Origin: Rubellicoccus peritrichatus
GTDB taxonomy: Bacteria; Verrucomicrobiota; Verrucomicrobiia; Opitutales; Cerasicoccaceae
DNA length: 64,000 nucleotides
Assembly (NCBI RefSeq): GCF_033100135.1
Contig: NZ_CP136920.1
Coordinates: 5,513,001-5,577,000, forward strand
Direction: 5' to 3'
Shown here: in pieces, positions 37,483 through 46,479 of the stretch
How the letters are laid out: every line of letters begins with the position of its first letter
Numbering within the stretch: position 1 is the first letter of the stretch
Position numbers and translations under genes: made by a program
Notes under the pieces: generated by a model
Told to the model about the DNA's origin: nothing
What the model saw: the letters and a program-made list of their open reading frames with translations, nothing else
The model's database searches: none

Positions 37483-39102
37483 ATGACTAAAATCCACTCA
37501 ACCCCTCCCTTGCCGGTCACCTTCATTTATGCTGTGGCATTCCTTATTTCGACGCTTCAGTTAAACGCCTTATCGACCGACGACACTTCATATATTTTCT
37601 TCTCTGGCTCCGGGGCAACCGTGACCAACTCATCCGATGCGACGGAAACTTTTACTGACATCAGCGATGATTCATCTGCCGCCTTTATTGCAGGATGGGA
37701 GTATGGATCCATCGAGGGTGCCTCAGGAGAATCCTACGCATCTTATGATTCCGATACAGGCGAATACGAAGCCACATTGGTTTATCTTACTTCCGGTGAT
37801 AACATTTTTGGCATGGAAGTTCAGCAAGTGGAAGACACGACTCCTGAATTAGAATATACCAATGAAGACGACACGAAAGATACGCAATGGTTTGATAACT
37901 CCACCTTATTAGACAGTCTGTATGATGAAATCCTTTGTAGCATCTATTTCAAGGGATCTTCGGCTAGCGACGTGAGCGAGTTTTCCGTCAATTTCTATAA
38001 CGCGTCATCAACGACAAACATATTCAGTTATAGTATCAATAACGGAGTCACCGAGTCGATCACTACGGATGATGAAAGCACTTATGCTGGTTATCAAAAC
38101 GAGATCCTCGACCAGCTTGTGGACATATATGCAGACCTCACTGAGGACAGCTCAGACACATCGTCCGATATTCATGTCGCCTTTTTTGATGTTCTTGAAT
38201 TCAAGACAACAACAGACACAACAGCCTATGAAGAGCTCGTAGAGTTTGTCCTGCTTGATTATGATGACAAACTTGATTACGGCACCGAAGTAAATGATGA
38301 ACTCAACGAAATCTATGTTACTGTCGATGACACTCAAACCCTTGTCTACAATTTGTCTATCGATGACTTTACCGACTACGAATCAACGAATACCGACAGT
38401 ATAGCAATCATGTCTTTTGATTTCGTTGGCCTCGACGTCACCTCAGTCGACAATACCACTCTCTTGGACACAATATTCGATGCGGCCCAAACTTATGGCA
38501 CTTCGGATACCGATACAGAATTCACTGCGGATACGCCTACTGGCGACGATTTGACTTCGCTGATGGACTCGCTGGTGGACCTGCTCAATCTATCGATTGA
38601 CGAAGAGGATGATGGCGCGGACTCTCAAGGAGTCTACACCATTGCAATCTCCACCAGCAGTTACGATGCAACCATCAGTGGAACCATTACCGACCCGGGT
38701 TTAGTCAGTGCAGCAGCTACAAATTACGTTTTGTCCAACGACAACAGTGTCATTATTGATCAAAACTCCGGATGGTATGGCACATGGATGGGGGTTGTCC
38801 ACTTTGACAATGTGAATGCAGCCTGGGGTTATTCTCCAGTATTTGGTTTTTTCTACGGTGGAGTTGCAAATTTTGATTCAGACCTTCCCTGGCTATACTT
38901 GGATTCAATACAAAACTGGATTCATACAATCGAGCCTAACGCCACGGACGAGGGTTTTTGGGCTTTTGTTCCAGATACCGGGAATCCAGCAGACTTGAAT
39001 GGCTGGCTCTTCTTTGTCATCGAAGCAAGTGATGCCGATCCTGACAACTGGTTCATCTACGAGTTCAACACTGATACTTTCCACACCTTTGGTGATTTGT
39101 AA
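37483..39102 (+). CDS. Acidic secreted protein, tandem family copy 3
   Basis: A 539-aa paralogue. Its leader, start region and signal peptide (MTKIHSTPPLPVTFIYAVAFLISTLQLNALS) are almost identical to copy 2, but the body is more divergent: the N-terminal domain is shorter (IAGWEYGSIEGASGESYASYD) and the middle reads LVDIYADLTEDSSDTSSD. The conserved blocks KGSSASDVSEFSVNFY, MSFDFVGLDVTSVDNT, LLNLSIDEEDDGADSQGVYTIAI, ISGTITDPG and the terminal WFIYEFNTDTFHTF remain. No catalytic signature is seen; a surface or matrix structural role, perhaps with calcium, is a guess from acidity only. Confidence 0.82.
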   Translation: MTKIHSTPPLPVTFIYAVAFLISTLQLNALSTDDTSYIFFSGSGATVTNSSDATETFTDISDDSSAAFIAGWEYGSIEGASGESYASYDSDTGEYEATLVYLTSGDNIFGMEVQQVEDTTPELEYTNEDDTKDTQWFDNSTLLDSLYDEILCSIYFKGSSASDVSEFSVNFYNASSTTNIFSYSINNGVTESITTDDESTYAGYQNEILDQLVDIYADLTEDSSDTSSDIHVAFFDVLEFKTTTDTTAYEELVEFVLLDYDDKLDYGTEVNDELNEIYVTVDDTQTLVYNLSIDDFTDYESTNTDSIAIMSFDFVGLDVTSVDNTTLLDTIFDAAQTYGTSDTDTEFTADTPTGDDLTSLMDSLVDLLNLSIDEEDDGADSQGVYTIAISTSSYDATISGTITDPGLVSAAATNYVLSNDNSVIIDQNSGWYGTWMGVVHFDNVNAAWGYSPVFGFFYGGVANFDSDLPWLYLDSIQNWIHTIEPNATDEGFWAFVPDTGNPADLNGWLFFVIEASDADPDNWFIYEFNTDTFHTFGDL

Positions 39103-39140
39103 ACCAGCGACAATAACTTAAACCATATTAAGGTCTTATC

Positions 39141-40808
39141 ATGTATGTAAGTGTTTCATCCCTTTCTAAACTAAGAGCACTGTCATTTTTGTTGCTGCCC
39201 TATTTTTTACTAAATCCTTTAAATGCAGCAGAACTAGACTTCGAATACATATATTTCTCTGGAGATGGAGCAACGGTGACAGATTCGGGCACCACTGCAT
39301 TCACCGAAATCACAGATGATGATACGGATACCTATTGGTATGCCGGCTTTGACTATTCATCGTTAACCGGTATGGATACCTCTTACGTTAGTTATGATTC
39401 TGATTCGGGAGAATATGAAATCGTCTTCCTCTTTGAAGCATCATCTGACGACGGTAATATTTTTGCCAATGTCTTACGGCAGACAAACAGCGTAATTCAG
39501 CTGGCTGAACTCGTGGATACGAATGATGATGAATCACTCGATGAATTAGATATTTCCTTCCTCTCATTCACTGAATCTTCACTTACAGTTAAAAACTCAA
39601 CCTATATACACACCGTCGCTGATAGCATTGTCTGCCGCATTTATGCCAAAGGAACCTCGGCTACGGACGTAAGCGAGTTCTCAATCGACTTTTATTACCC
39701 AACTGACGTTAGCGCCAGCGCCTATTCTTACACCATAACGGGTACTTCAAGCTATCAGTATTTCACAGACGATGAAGACGATTTCGACGATTATATAAGA
39801 GAGATCGCACTGCAGGCTGAAGAAGTGGCAGAATCTGACACGGATGACAACACCAGTGATCTGATGGAACTCTTTCTCAATTACTTGGACTCGGACGCTA
39901 CGGAAGATCTAATTGCATTGATTTTATCGGACAAAGACACCTACCTGACTGACGTTCAAACTGTTCTGGACAGCATGAACGGTTTCGAGGTCACCATCGA
40001 CGGCACCGATTACGCTGCATTCGACCTTACCCTTACAGAACTGAGCGACTATGATGATCTGACTGGTGGCAGTGATTTACCTGTAATGTCGTTTGATTTT
40101 GATGGTCTCGACGTTACCTCTTTTAGCAGCGACGCATTAGACATATATCAGTATGTCGGCCTCGTCTCATCGACCAATACCTTATTGACCGCACTCTTCG
40201 ACGCTGCTTCGACCTATGGCGACACCGATTCAACGACGACATTCACGCCTGGTGACTTATCCAATAAAGAGTTATACTGGCTTATTATCCTTATGGACTA
40301 TTCTATCGACGAAGACGACGATGGTGCCGATTCTCAGGGAGTTTATTCCATCTCTGTTGTTAACGATACTTATGACGCAATCATTAGTGGAACAGTAACC
40401 GACCCCAGCATAGCCGCTGGATTATTCAGCACGCTGACAGACAGCGACAGTACCGTTATTGTCGATGAAGATTCAGGTTGGTATGATACCTGGATGGGAT
40501 TCGTCAACATCCCCGAATCTGATCCGGAATGGCCGTATTCCGCTATGTTTGGCTTTTTCTATTTCGGAGCAGGCGATGTTACGAATCCATGGTTTTATCC
40601 GGTTCATCCAACGCTTAATACATGGATAGCCACCAATGAAGCCTTAGCCAGCAATGAAGGCTTCTGGGCCTACGCCATTGATATCGACGACGCTTCAGTG
40701 TTGAATGGCTGGCTCTTCTTCGCAGTTGATGCAAGTGAAGCTGATTTGGAAAGCTGGTATGTTTACGAGTTCAATACCGACACTTTTCACGCCTTTAGCG
40801 ATTTGTAG
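39141..40808 (+). CDS. Acidic secreted protein, tandem family copy 4
   Basis: A 555-aa paralogue and the most divergent copy. The signal peptide differs in sequence (LSFLLLPYFLLNPLNAAELD), but the domain order is the same: FEYIYFSGDGATVTD, YWYAGFDYSSLTGMDTSYVSYD, CRIYAKGTSATDVSEFSIDFYYP, SFDFDGLDVTSFSS, IDEDDDGADSQGVYSISVV, ISGTVTDPSIAAG, and the aromatic C-terminus with WIATNE, GFWAYAI and WYVYEFNTDTFHAF. It ends the array, 24 bp before the convergent serS stop. Confidence 0.82.
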   Translation: MYVSVSSLSKLRALSFLLLPYFLLNPLNAAELDFEYIYFSGDGATVTDSGTTAFTEITDDDTDTYWYAGFDYSSLTGMDTSYVSYDSDSGEYEIVFLFEASSDDGNIFANVLRQTNSVIQLAELVDTNDDESLDELDISFLSFTESSLTVKNSTYIHTVADSIVCRIYAKGTSATDVSEFSIDFYYPTDVSASAYSYTITGTSSYQYFTDDEDDFDDYIREIALQAEEVAESDTDDNTSDLMELFLNYLDSDATEDLIALILSDKDTYLTDVQTVLDSMNGFEVTIDGTDYAAFDLTLTELSDYDDLTGGSDLPVMSFDFDGLDVTSFSSDALDIYQYVGLVSSTNTLLTALFDAASTYGDTDSTTTFTPGDLSNKELYWLIILMDYSIDEDDDGADSQGVYSISVVNDTYDAIISGTVTDPSIAAGLFSTLTDSDSTVIVDEDSGWYDTWMGFVNIPESDPEWPYSAMFGFFYFGAGDVTNPWFYPVHPTLNTWIATNEALASNEGFWAYAIDIDDASVLNGWLFFAVDASEADLESWYVYEFNTDTFHAFSDL

Positions 40809-40831
40809 GACAGCAATGTAACTCGCCAAAG

Positions 40832-42106
40832 TCAGGCAGGCTTAAGCGAATCGCCACCAAACCACTTGTTCAGGCAGTCCGGAATCTTAACTGAGCCGTC
40901 TTCCTGATAGTTGTTCTCCAGAATAGCGGCCAGCACACGTGGAATCGCCAGAGCAGAGCCATTCAGCGTATGGACGATTTCAGCCTTACCGCCACCAGAT
41001 GGACGATAACGAATACCGGCACGGCGTGCCTGAAAATCAGTGAAGTTAGAGCAACTGGATACCTCCAGCCAGCGTTCCTGACCGGCAGCCCATACTTCGA
41101 GGTCATACTGCTTGGCGTGAGGGAAACCAATATCTCCTGTGCACATCAAGAGCACACGATACGGCAGGCCGAGCTTTTGCAGTAACGTTTCGGAATGCGC
41201 TTTCAGGCTCTCCAGTTCTTCAAAACTCGTTTCCGGGTGTGTCCACTTAACCAGCTCTACCTTGTCAAACTGGTGCAGGCGATTCAGCCCACGCACATGA
41301 CTGCCCCAGCTTCCGGCTTCACGACGAAAACAAGGCGTGTAACCACAGCGATAAACCGGCAACTCCTTCTCATCAAAGGTCTGATCACGGAAGAAATTGG
41401 TAATCGGGACCTCCGCCGTCGGGATCATGTAAAAATCCTCCGTCGGCATGTGATACATCTGACCTTCCTTATCCGGCAATTGTCCCGTGGCGGTGGCACT
41501 GGCCGCATTGACCATCAACGGCGCAAGCATTTCAACAAACCCGGCGTTGTTAGCTTCTTCCAAAAAGAAACTAATTAATGAGCGCACCAGACGCGCCATG
41601 TCACCCACGTAAAATGGGAAACCTGCGCCGGTTGCCACGACACCACGCTCAAAGTCCACAGCCTGATTAAACCAGGGAATATCCCAATGCGGGATGGCCT
41701 GCGCAGAACAATCGCCCTTGCTCCCCCACTCCGCTGCAACGACATTTTCGTCCTCAGTTTTCCCTACCGGCACGCTTTCGTGTGGCATATTGGGAATACC
41801 AAGAACCAGCTCCTTCCACTGGGTCTCAAGTGCCGCAGCTTCAGCTTCGAGAGCCTTGACCTCATCAGCCATTGCTTTCATCGCCTTCAGTTTCTCCTGA
41901 AACTCAGGGGACTTCTTATCCTTAAACTGACCAACTTCCTTACTGGCTGTTTTTTGCTCAGATCGACGTGACTCTGCCTTCTGAATCGCCTCCCGGCGTT
42001 TCTCGTCAAGGACAAGGACGGCATCCAGGTCCACGGCAAATTTCTTCTTCGCAATGGCGTTGCGAAGGCTTTCAGGGTCTTCTCGGAGCAGACGAATATC
42101 AATCAT
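40832..42106 (-). CDS. serS: Seryl-tRNA synthetase
   Basis: A 424-aa class II aminoacyl-tRNA synthetase charging tRNA-Ser. ATG 42106 (MIDIRLLREDPESLRNAIAKKK) matches the family start; a longer frame adds 7 residues. The N-terminal antiparallel coiled-coil arm spans about 28-100. Motif 2 is FRREAGSWGSHVRGLNRLHQFDKVE and motif 3 is NGSALAIPRVLAAILENNYQEDGSVKIP. Normal length. Confidence 0.97.
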   Translation of the reverse strand: MIDIRLLREDPESLRNAIAKKKFAVDLDAVLVLDEKRREAIQKAESRRSEQKTASKEVGQFKDKKSPEFQEKLKAMKAMADEVKALEAEAAALETQWKELVLGIPNMPHESVPVGKTEDENVVAAEWGSKGDCSAQAIPHWDIPWFNQAVDFERGVVATGAGFPFYVGDMARLVRSLISFFLEEANNAGFVEMLAPLMVNAASATATGQLPDKEGQMYHMPTEDFYMIPTAEVPITNFFRDQTFDEKELPVYRCGYTPCFRREAGSWGSHVRGLNRLHQFDKVELVKWTHPETSFEELESLKAHSETLLQKLGLPYRVLLMCTGDIGFPHAKQYDLEVWAAGQERWLEVSSCSNFTDFQARRAGIRYRPSGGGKAEIVHTLNGSALAIPRVLAAILENNYQEDGSVKIPDCLNKWFGGDSLKPA

Positions 42107-42183
42107 GGCAATTTTTTGAAAGGCCATGAGTAAGGCGAATCCACTTTATGGATTCAAGCCCGCAATTCGCTTATCACAGTACT

Positions 42184-42210
42184 GGCCACAGAGTCACAGA
42201 GGACACAGAG
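42184..42210. repeat. Dispersed CCACAGAG repeat fragment
   Basis: GGCCACAGAGTCACAGAGGACACAGAGC resembles the module inside the composite repeat at 17474-17502 and the ends of the element at 43614-43707. It sits between the serS start and the dtd stop, an 89-110 bp gap. Confidence 0.65.
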
Positions 42211-42216
42211 CAATTC

Positions 42217-42672
42217 TCAAAAATCCTTCTGCGTTGTATCAATGATCAAGGTCACTGGTCCGTGGTTGACTGCATCGATGACCATCATCGCACCGAATTC
42301 CCCAGAAGGCACAAATTTGCCAAGCTTGGCAGAGAGGGTTCCGATAAAACGCTCGTAAAGCGGGATGGCCTTTTCCGGTGGACCAGCCCGGTTGAATGAC
42401 GGACGGGTGCCTTTCTTCAAATGGCCATAGAGCGTGAACTGACTGATGACAAGGACACCGCCATCAATGTCCATGACTGAACGGTTCATCTTACCGTCTT
42501 CATCTTCAAAGACACGCAATGAGGCCACCTTTTGCGCCAACCATTCAATCTCATCACCTGTATCATCCTGGCTGATCCCCAGAAACAGAAGCAAACCAGG
42601 ACCGATTTCGCCTTTGACCTTATCTTCGACAGATACGGAGGCTTTGGAAACTCTTTGAACAACGGCACGCAT
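42217..42672 (-). CDS. dtd: D-aminoacyl-tRNA deacylase
   Basis: A 151-aa DTD enzyme that removes D-amino acids (and Gly) mischarged on tRNA. It starts [33 protein letters not shown]. The [21 protein letters not shown] block contains the conserved S-Q-x-x-x motif, and the cross-subunit Gly-cisPro motif is GPVTLIID (NHGPVT). Length is normal. It follows the epimerase gene at 42682 with a 9-bp gap and is upstream of serS in the same direction, so the three may form a unit. Confidence 0.95.
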   Translation of the reverse strand: MRAVVQRVSKASVSVEDKVKGEIGPGLLLFLGISQDDTGDEIEWLAQKVASLRVFEDEDGKMNRSVMDIDGGVLVISQFTLYGHLKKGTRPSFNRAGPPEKAIPLYERFIGTLSAKLGKFVPSGEFGAMMVIDAVNHGPVTLIIDTTQKDF

Positions 42673-42681
42673 GAAAAAACA

Positions 42682-43572
42682 CTAGCCACAGACTAACAAA
42701 TACTTCAAAGCTTCGGGCAAGGTTGGGTATTGGAACTCAAAACCAAGCTCAGGGAGCCGGCGGCTTTTGACTTCAAGATCAGAGAGAACCGTTTCGGCTG
42801 CCATTTCACCAAAAGCTAACTTTACCGCAATGGCGGGGGCTGGCACAAGACTGGGACGCCCAAGGACCTGTCCAAGCACAGTGGCAAATTCGCGGTTGGA
42901 CACGGGATTCGGGGCAACCGCATTGATAACTCCGCTCACCGAATCGTTTTCAATCGCCAGACGGAAAACATGCACCAGATCATCGAGTGCAATCCAGCTC
43001 GCGATCTGTTTGCCATTACCAACCGGTCCACCAACACCTGCCTTGAAGGGAGTGATCATCTTGGCCAGTGCTCCGCCCTTTGGTGAAAGCACGATGCCGA
43101 TTCGGATTTGCGCAACACGAATCCCGGCATCTTCCGCTGCATTGGTTTGGGGCTCCCACTCTTTGCAAACATCGGCCAGGAAACCAGTGCCATAAGATGA
43201 ATCCTCGTCGACAGCCTCACGCTTTTTGTAACCATAAATGCCGATAGCAGAGGCGTTGATCAAGGCCTTGGGCTTCGGCTCCAAACTCGCCGCAGTCTCA
43301 GCAATAAGGCGTGTGCTCTTGATTCGGCTATCAAGGATACGACGCTTCACCTCAGACGTCCAACGCTGAGCAATGCCCTCCCCGGCCAAATTGACAATTG
43401 CGTCACAACCATGGAGTTTTTCTTTCTCAATCGTTCCAGCCTCAGGATTCCAACAAACGATATCATCTCCACTGCTACGTGAAATGGGCAAAACCATGTG
43501 CCCGTCTTTTTTCAAAGACTCAGAGAGTGCCTGCCCAACCAGACCACTGGCTCCTGTAATAGCAATTTTCAT
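42682..43572 (-). CDS. TIGR01777-family NAD-dependent epimerase
   Basis: A 296-aa extended short-chain dehydrogenase of the YfcH/TIGR01777 group. The Rossmann motif is ITGASGLVGQALSESL (residues 4-19); VNLAGEGIAQRWTSEVKRRILDSRIKST and LINASAIGIYG are typical of the family, and the C-terminal DUF1731-like part (VPAPAIAVKLAFGEMAAETVLSD) is present. Its physiological substrate is unknown across bacteria. It is probably co-transcribed with dtd. Confidence 0.92.
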   Translation of the reverse strand: MKIAITGASGLVGQALSESLKKDGHMVLPISRSSGDDIVCWNPEAGTIEKEKLHGCDAIVNLAGEGIAQRWTSEVKRRILDSRIKSTRLIAETAASLEPKPKALINASAIGIYGYKKREAVDEDSSYGTGFLADVCKEWEPQTNAAEDAGIRVAQIRIGIVLSPKGGALAKMITPFKAGVGGPVGNGKQIASWIALDDLVHVFRLAIENDSVSGVINAVAPNPVSNREFATVLGQVLGRPSLVPAPAIAVKLAFGEMAAETVLSDLEVKSRRLPELGFEFQYPTLPEALKYLLVCG

Positions 43573-43613
43573 GAGGGTATCTTGATAGACTTTAATACAT
43601 GGAATGAACAGAA

Positions 43614-43707
43614 TTAACCGCAGAGAACGCCAAGCACGCAGAGAAGATTTCTGAGCAAAATGCCAACATACCAGAATCTCTGAGCACTTTGCATTCTCTG
43701 TGGTTAA
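43614..43707. repeat. Dispersed repeat with TTAACC(G/A)CAGAGAA ends
   Basis: TTAACCGCAGAGAACGC (43614-43630) and GCATTCTCTGTGGTTAA (43691-43707) are imperfect inverted ends with 15 of 17 matching. The element belongs to the same loose CCACAGAG group as 42184-42210 and the module in the composite repeat. It fills most of the gap between the photolyase stop and the epimerase start. Confidence 0.7.
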
Positions 43708-43712
43708 TGGCG

Positions 43713-45158
43713 TTACTTTTTATCCTTATGAAAGAACTTTAGTTTTTCATAGGCATCGAGGGCACGACGACGACCTTGCTGATGCTCAACGACTGGCAGC
43801 GGATAAGTCTTGCACAATTTAACATCAGCAGCTGCAAGGACGGAGTCAGGAGCCTCCCATGGCTGATGGATATATTGGGATGGTAATTTTGCCAGCTCGG
43901 GTACCCAACGGCGGACATAATCACCCTCAGTGTCAAAACGCTGACCTTGGAGGACGGGATTGAAGACACGAAAGTAAGGTGCTCCATCCGCCCCGCAACC
44001 TGCAGTCCACTGCCAGCCCTGTGTGTTGCTGGCAAGATCGGCATCAACCAGCGTATCCCAAAACCAGCGTGCACCATCCTGCCAAGGTTGAAGCAGATGC
44101 TTTACTAGAATTGAACCAGCATTCATCCGAACCCGATTGTGCATCCAGCCAATCGCGTAAAGCTGACGCATTCCCGCATCGACTAAAGGATACCCCGTCT
44201 GGCCTTTCTGCCATGCCTTAAGCAGCTGATCATCAGGTTCCCAGGGAAAGTGCTCAAACTCTGGACGCAGAGGCTCCGTCGGCACGCTCGGAAAATGGTA
44301 GAGGATGTGATAAGAAAACTCCCGCCACCCGATCTCTGAAAGATACTGGCGCGGCCCACCCTTAGTCAGGTCAACCTTCCCAAGTAGCGCTTCATAGATT
44401 TCCCTTGGGCCAATTTGACCGAAGTGCAGGTAAGGTGAAAGGCAGGAAGTCCCATCCCAATCGGGCCGATCACGACCATTACCATAATCATGAACGGCAT
44501 CCTTAACGAATTGCCTGAGCCGATTCAAACCAGCTTTACGTGTTGGTTTCCAGAACTTGTAAAATTCGGCGTCCCATGAAATTCGAGGTAAAAGTTTCCA
44601 ATCGTCCAGAATCTCTGAATCCGGCCATGCCCTCGGAACTTTGGTCGCACCCAGATCACAGTTGATCGTTTTCGGGAAAGATTTTGCCAGACAATGCTTC
44701 CAAAAGGGGGTGAAGACACGGAAAGGATTTCCGGTCTTATTCTTAATTTCCCAAGGCTCAAAGAGCAGTGAGGTATTAAAGCTCTCTACTTCAATGGTCT
44801 GTGACTTCAATTGCTGTTTAATCGCTGAATCACGCGCAATTGTTCTTGGCTCATAGCATCGATTCCAGAAAACAGCACCAATTTCGTGCTTTTCGACTAA
44901 GTCAGAAATGACCTCGGCCGAGTCACCACTTTGCAAAACAAGCTTCAAACCATGACAGGACAGCTGTTCCTGCAAGTCAGCCAAAGCATGATGCAGCCAC
45001 CAGCGCGTGGCTCCACCCAACGGCCAATCCTTGTCTTCATCATATATAAATACCGGAATGATCGGTTTTCCACGAGCAATAGCAGCCTGCATGGCGGGGT
45101 TATCGTCCAGCCTCAGATCAAGTCGGAACCAAAGCAATGTGGGTGCATTAACAGACAT
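43713..45158 (-). CDS. phrB: Deoxyribodipyrimidine photolyase
   Basis: A 481-aa class I photolyase repairing UV-induced cyclobutane pyrimidine dimers with blue light. The N-terminal antenna domain starts LLWFRLDLRLDDNPAM and the C-terminal FAD-binding domain holds GWREFSYHILYHFPSVP, YPLVDAGMRQLYAIGWMHNRVRM, and WFWDTLVDADLASNTQGWQWTAGCGADGAPYFRVFNP. Tryptophan electron-transfer positions appear intact. The gene starts 82 bp downstream of the perfect palindrome at 45240-45271. Confidence 0.95.
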   Translation of the reverse strand: MSVNAPTLLWFRLDLRLDDNPAMQAAIARGKPIIPVFIYDEDKDWPLGGATRWWLHHALADLQEQLSCHGLKLVLQSGDSAEVISDLVEKHEIGAVFWNRCYEPRTIARDSAIKQQLKSQTIEVESFNTSLLFEPWEIKNKTGNPFRVFTPFWKHCLAKSFPKTINCDLGATKVPRAWPDSEILDDWKLLPRISWDAEFYKFWKPTRKAGLNRLRQFVKDAVHDYGNGRDRPDWDGTSCLSPYLHFGQIGPREIYEALLGKVDLTKGGPRQYLSEIGWREFSYHILYHFPSVPTEPLRPEFEHFPWEPDDQLLKAWQKGQTGYPLVDAGMRQLYAIGWMHNRVRMNAGSILVKHLLQPWQDGARWFWDTLVDADLASNTQGWQWTAGCGADGAPYFRVFNPVLQGQRFDTEGDYVRRWVPELAKLPSQYIHQPWEAPDSVLAAADVKLCKTYPLPVVEHQQGRRRALDAYEKLKFFHKDKK

Positions 45159-45482
45159 GAAGAATAATCTTCAACTTTTACTTAATAAAGCAACCAGCCT
45201 GCCGATTTTATTCACCTACCACTACAAGGATGCAAATGAGAAGGCCGCCACCCCTAGGGGTGGCGGCCTTCAGCTACCACTACTGCTACTACTGTTACTG
45301 CTGTTCGGATTCCATTCACAGCGTGAACTGTGAATATCCTAACAATTTAGGATGAAGGAATCTTAACAGAGAATTAGAAAAGACGCCATGGGATTGGTTC
45401 CCCAAAAAATTCAGTAATGCACCGTATATAATACGAATAACACCCCGTAATTGGTGAAAACAAGCTTTTTGATAAATAAATA
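45159..45482. other. Intergenic gap between cysK and phrB
   Basis: About 320 bp with a 32-bp perfect palindrome (45240-45271) and, immediately beside it, a tract of trinucleotide-like CTACTG/CTACTA repeats (45272-45303) that on the minus strand reads as a run of Ser codons ending in TGA next to the hairpin. No gene is called. Confidence 0.6.
45240..45271 (-). terminator. Perfect 32-bp palindrome, probable cysK terminator
   Basis: GAAGGCCGCCACCCCT is followed directly by its exact reverse complement, giving a 14-bp stem with a CTAG loop. It lies about 210 bp downstream of the cysK stop and 82 bp upstream of phrB. No long T run follows on the minus strand, so function as a terminator is likely but not certain. 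Confidence 0.65.
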
Positions 45483-46436
45483 TCAAATAGTGAATCCTTG
45501 AGCAACTTCCTGACGGGCTTTTTCTGCCAATGGCGTAGAAAGATAACGCTCTCCAGAGCTGCACCCAACGGTAACAATTTTCTTTCCGGCCATCTCAGGA
45601 CGTGCTGCGATCTGCAGGGCTGCGTGCACATTTGCACCTGTTGAAATACCGCCCGGCAGACCTTCTTCAGTGGTCAGGCGACGTGCGGTATCAAAAGCGA
45701 CTTCGTTGGTAACCTGCAGAACTTCATCAATAATCTCCGTATTCAAGTTACCAGGGATGAAACCAGCGCCAATTCCCTGAATTTTGTGAGGACCAGGTTT
45801 GCCACCGGAAATAACCGGACTCGCTTCTGGCTCAACCGCAACAGTGTAAAGATCTTTGCGTGATTTAATGACTTCGGAAACACCAGTAATCGTGCCTCCA
45901 GTGCCAACGCCACTAACGAAAACGTCGATTCCACCTTCGGTATCCTTCCAGATTTCCTCCGCAGTCGTCTCACGATGGATCTGAGGATTGGCAGGGTTCT
46001 CAAACTGCTGTGGCATAAATGCCTTACCAGCATGCTCTTCAAGAAGTTCCTGTGCGCGTGCGATCGCTCCGCCCATTCCCTTTGGACCAGGTGTCAGCAC
46101 AATTTCAGCACCAAGCATGCGAAGGAGAATTCGCCGCTCCATCGACATGGTTTCCGGCATGGTCAGAAGGCAACGGTAGCCACGAGCAGCACAGACGAAA
46201 GCCAGAGCAATTCCGGTGTTACCGGAAGTCGGCTCGATCACCAGGCTATCCTTGGTCAATTTACCATCTTTTTCAGCAGCGTTGATCATCGCCATCCCAA
46301 TACGGTCTTTAACGCTGGATAGTGGGTTGAAAAATTCACACTTAACATAGACATCGGCTTCGAGGCCTTCAGTCAGTTTGTTGAGCTTAACTAACGGCGT
46401 ATTGCCGACTGTGGAGATGATATTATCTACGAGCAT
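45483..46436 (-). CDS. cysK: Cysteine synthase A
   Basis: A 317-aa PLP enzyme making L-cysteine from O-acetylserine and sulfide. ATG 46436 ([21 protein letters not shown]) fits the family; a longer frame to 46535 overlaps infA and is rejected. K43 in [11 protein letters not shown] binds PLP, TSGNTG binds the substrate, and GTGGTITG binds the phosphate. The C-terminus lacks extra domains, so it is CysK rather than cystathionine beta-synthase. Confidence 0.96.
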   Translation of the reverse strand: MLVDNIISTVGNTPLVKLNKLTEGLEADVYVKCEFFNPLSSVKDRIGMAMINAAEKDGKLTKDSLVIEPTSGNTGIALAFVCAARGYRCLLTMPETMSMERRILLRMLGAEIVLTPGPKGMGGAIARAQELLEEHAGKAFMPQQFENPANPQIHRETTAEEIWKDTEGGIDVFVSGVGTGGTITGVSEVIKSRKDLYTVAVEPEASPVISGGKPGPHKIQGIGAGFIPGNLNTEIIDEVLQVTNEVAFDTARRLTTEEGLPGGISTGANVHAALQIAARPEMAGKKIVTVGCSSGERYLSTPLAEKARQEVAQGFTI

Positions 46437-46479
46437 GGTTGTAATAGGGTTTAAGATTAATTCTATATTGAGTGAAAAA

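Noticed and set aside
45007-45333. Rightward frame ending in a Leu-rich stretch (PLLLLLLLLFGF) that looks like a leucine leader peptide
   Set aside because: It is antisense to phrB for most of its length and no leucine or branched-chain gene follows on that strand.
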